DNA of 64,000 nucleotides from contig JACEVL010000966.1 in the NCBI GenBank assembly GCA_020284085.1, forward strand, positions 1 to 64,000. Direction: 5' to 3'. This document shows, one piece after another, positions 62,518 through 64,000 of this stretch (its first letter is position 1; each line of letters starts with the position of its first letter). This DNA comes from Aporrectodea caliginosa. Taxonomy: Eukaryota > Annelida > Clitellata > Crassiclitellata > Lumbricidae. The notes below the pieces were generated by a model, which was not told the DNA's origin, searched no databases, and saw only the letters and a program-made list of their open reading frames with translations. Position numbers and translations under genes: made by a program.

Positions 62518-62618
62518 TTTCATTTTGTGTGACCTCTACGGATGATGTCCTTTAGAATCATTCCCTTTGAAACATCAGTCCTCGATGCAGAGTTACAGTG
62601 ACTGCTTCGAGACAACTG
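62518..62618 (+). repeat. Direct repeat copy 2
   Basis: TTTTGTGTGACCTCTACGGA, CCCTTTGAAACATCAGTCCT and CGATGCAGAGTTACAG. Confidence 0.85.
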
Positions 62619-62664
62619 ACTTAACGCCCTCAATAACCCACGCGTGATCGGGTCCTTAGAGGAA

Positions 62665-63480
62665 CTGTTTCCCGGTCTCGGTCTCGGTCTCGAGACAGGT
62701 TTTTCCGGTATCGGTCTGTCTGTCTCGGTCTCGGTCTCGAGATCATTTCTTGACTTTTTGGAAACTGTCTCAAAGCGAAAAGTCTTGTTCTCTTGTAGAA
62801 GCGGTCTCCAAAGTTCTCGTACAAACTGTATTTTGTTCGGAACTTCGTAGAGTATTGCGCTATAAAATTGTCTTTTGCCGAACGGATAGTACTATAGTTA
62901 AGCGGAAGGAAGTTTTAAAAAGCGGTGTTTCTACTTTCTGGTATTATTAAGATTTAAGAGTATCGAAAAAGCAGTCTTAAGTTTGCACTTTCAGTCCAAA
63001 ATTTCGAAACGTCTTAAAATGTCTCATAAAGAATCTGAAATAGTGAAATTTCCATTCAAGCAGTTTGAAATCAACGAAAAACAAAATAAATGGCGTGCCG
63101 TTCGTCGTTTGTGTAAACGCTTGGAACAACATCTAGTTTCTCAAGGTGAGTGATGTGACTTATGTCGCTAAATCGCTAATAGGCCTATATGGAATTTTGT
63201 TGGTTTAAATTTTAGAATCATTTAGAAGATTTCAGAATGGCTGAAATATTTAATTTCTTTATAGTTTATTCAATTCAGGTGATCGGCTGATTTCAGTGAC
63301 TTGATCCTGGTATTAGACTTCAAAAGTTGAGAAAAATTTTTCGGGACTTGGGTCCAATGTGCATTTCACTCGTTTTGAAGTTGAACTGTCTCGAACTGTC
63401 TCGGACCTGGTGTGTCTCGGTGGCGGTCTCGGTCTCTCGAACCCCACTGTCTCGGTCTCGAGTTTACTGTCTTGGGGACA
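62665..63480. mobile_element. Element bounded by (CGGTCT)n arrays, probable MITE
   Basis: GGTCTCGGTCTCGGTCTCGAG occurs at 62671-62745, and again in the same strand sense at 63390-63460. The interior is AT-rich. Exact termini and a target duplication were not found. Confidence 0.4.
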
Positions 63481-63597
63481 AGTCTGCCTCGATGACTAGG
63501 TTCTTCTCAGCCTCCGGAAGAAGCATTTAGGAAATTATGATCCCTCCTGAACTGGCTCTCACTCTCAAATGACTCGAACTAAACTGTAACTGTAATA

Positions 63598-63650
63598 AGA
63601 AATTTCTATAGCGCCGTTTCAGGGAAAATAGTCAAAGGCTCTCTCTCCGC
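63598..63650 (-). repeat. LINE family A 3' end remnant
   Basis: AATTTCTATAGCGCCGTTTCAG followed by GGCTCTCTCTCCGCC. Confidence 0.55.
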
Positions 63651-63839
63651 CAGCCCAATGCCCAACCTGCGCCTGATTGGACAGCAGTGACACCTTGTTA
63701 ATCGGATTCTGGCGTCATAGAAGTCATTAAATTTGGGAATGAAAATCAAGAATCACAATACGAATGTCAGATGTTCATAAATAAATACAACCTAATTTAT
63801 GATCATTTGACAAGGAAAGTGATCAAAGCGTTTGCTGCA

Positions 63840-63985
63840 CGCGGTCCACTCTGACTCTCTCTATATTCTCACCTCAAGGCTCAAACTGTCCTTTTCAGCC
63901 GTGCTGGGGTCGGGAGCGCTCCTGAGCAGTAGGAGCCTTGAAGGGCTCTACATAAATCTTCGTAATGAGATTATGAACGATTGAA
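63840..63985 (+). pseudogene. CR1/L2-like LINE 3' end fragment (family A)
   Basis: CTCAAACTGTCCTTTTCAGC (the LKLSFQ-type ORF2 end), GGGAGCGCTCCTGAGCAG, CTTGAAGGGCTCTACATAAA, then an (ATGA)-like tail. It corresponds to 4925-5232. Confidence 0.65.
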
Positions 63986-64000
63986 TTTGATCGGTGACCG

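Overview
This is animal nuclear DNA: genes are split by GT-AG introns, intergenic space is long, and microsatellites, minisatellites, CR1/L2-like LINE ends, tRNA-derived SINEs and many small TIR elements are dense. The p53-family protein resembles lophotrochozoan (especially molluscan) p53/p63 proteins as I remember them, so a mollusc or related marine invertebrate is my best guess. That is an inference, not a database result.

Two protein-coding genes are convincing, both on the minus strand. (1) A mitochondrial elongation factor Tu gene (TUFM type) has two coding exons, 9693-10158 and 6922-7955, and encodes 499 aa with all GTPase motifs. Its single intron carries two hAT-like MITEs, and a third sits 7 bp after the stop codon. 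(2) A p53/p63/p73-family gene runs from 43519 down to 21174. I assembled nine coding exons by hand. All splice phases agree and give one 453-aa frame: a transactivation motif with F19 and W23, a DNA-binding domain with the four zinc ligands, a basic NLS region, a p63/p73-type tetramerisation domain, and a short C-terminal tail with no SAM domain.

Layout: 1-6.5 kb, repeats and dead LINE reverse transcriptases; 6.5-10.2 kb, TUFM; 10.2-20.8 kb, intergenic DNA with microsatellites, MITEs and a SINE; 20.8-43.5 kb, the p53-family gene, with introns full of minisatellites, a 1.5-kb hAT-like element and a polypurine tract; 43.6-64 kb, no recognised host gene, but a LINE endonuclease fragment, a 45-bp minisatellite split by a TIR element, a 1.4-kb TA-flanked element, further TIR elements and SINEs.

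The two genes are not known to act together. Their products serve mitochondrial translation and stress-responsive transcription respectively. No rRNA, true tRNA gene or CRISPR array was found.
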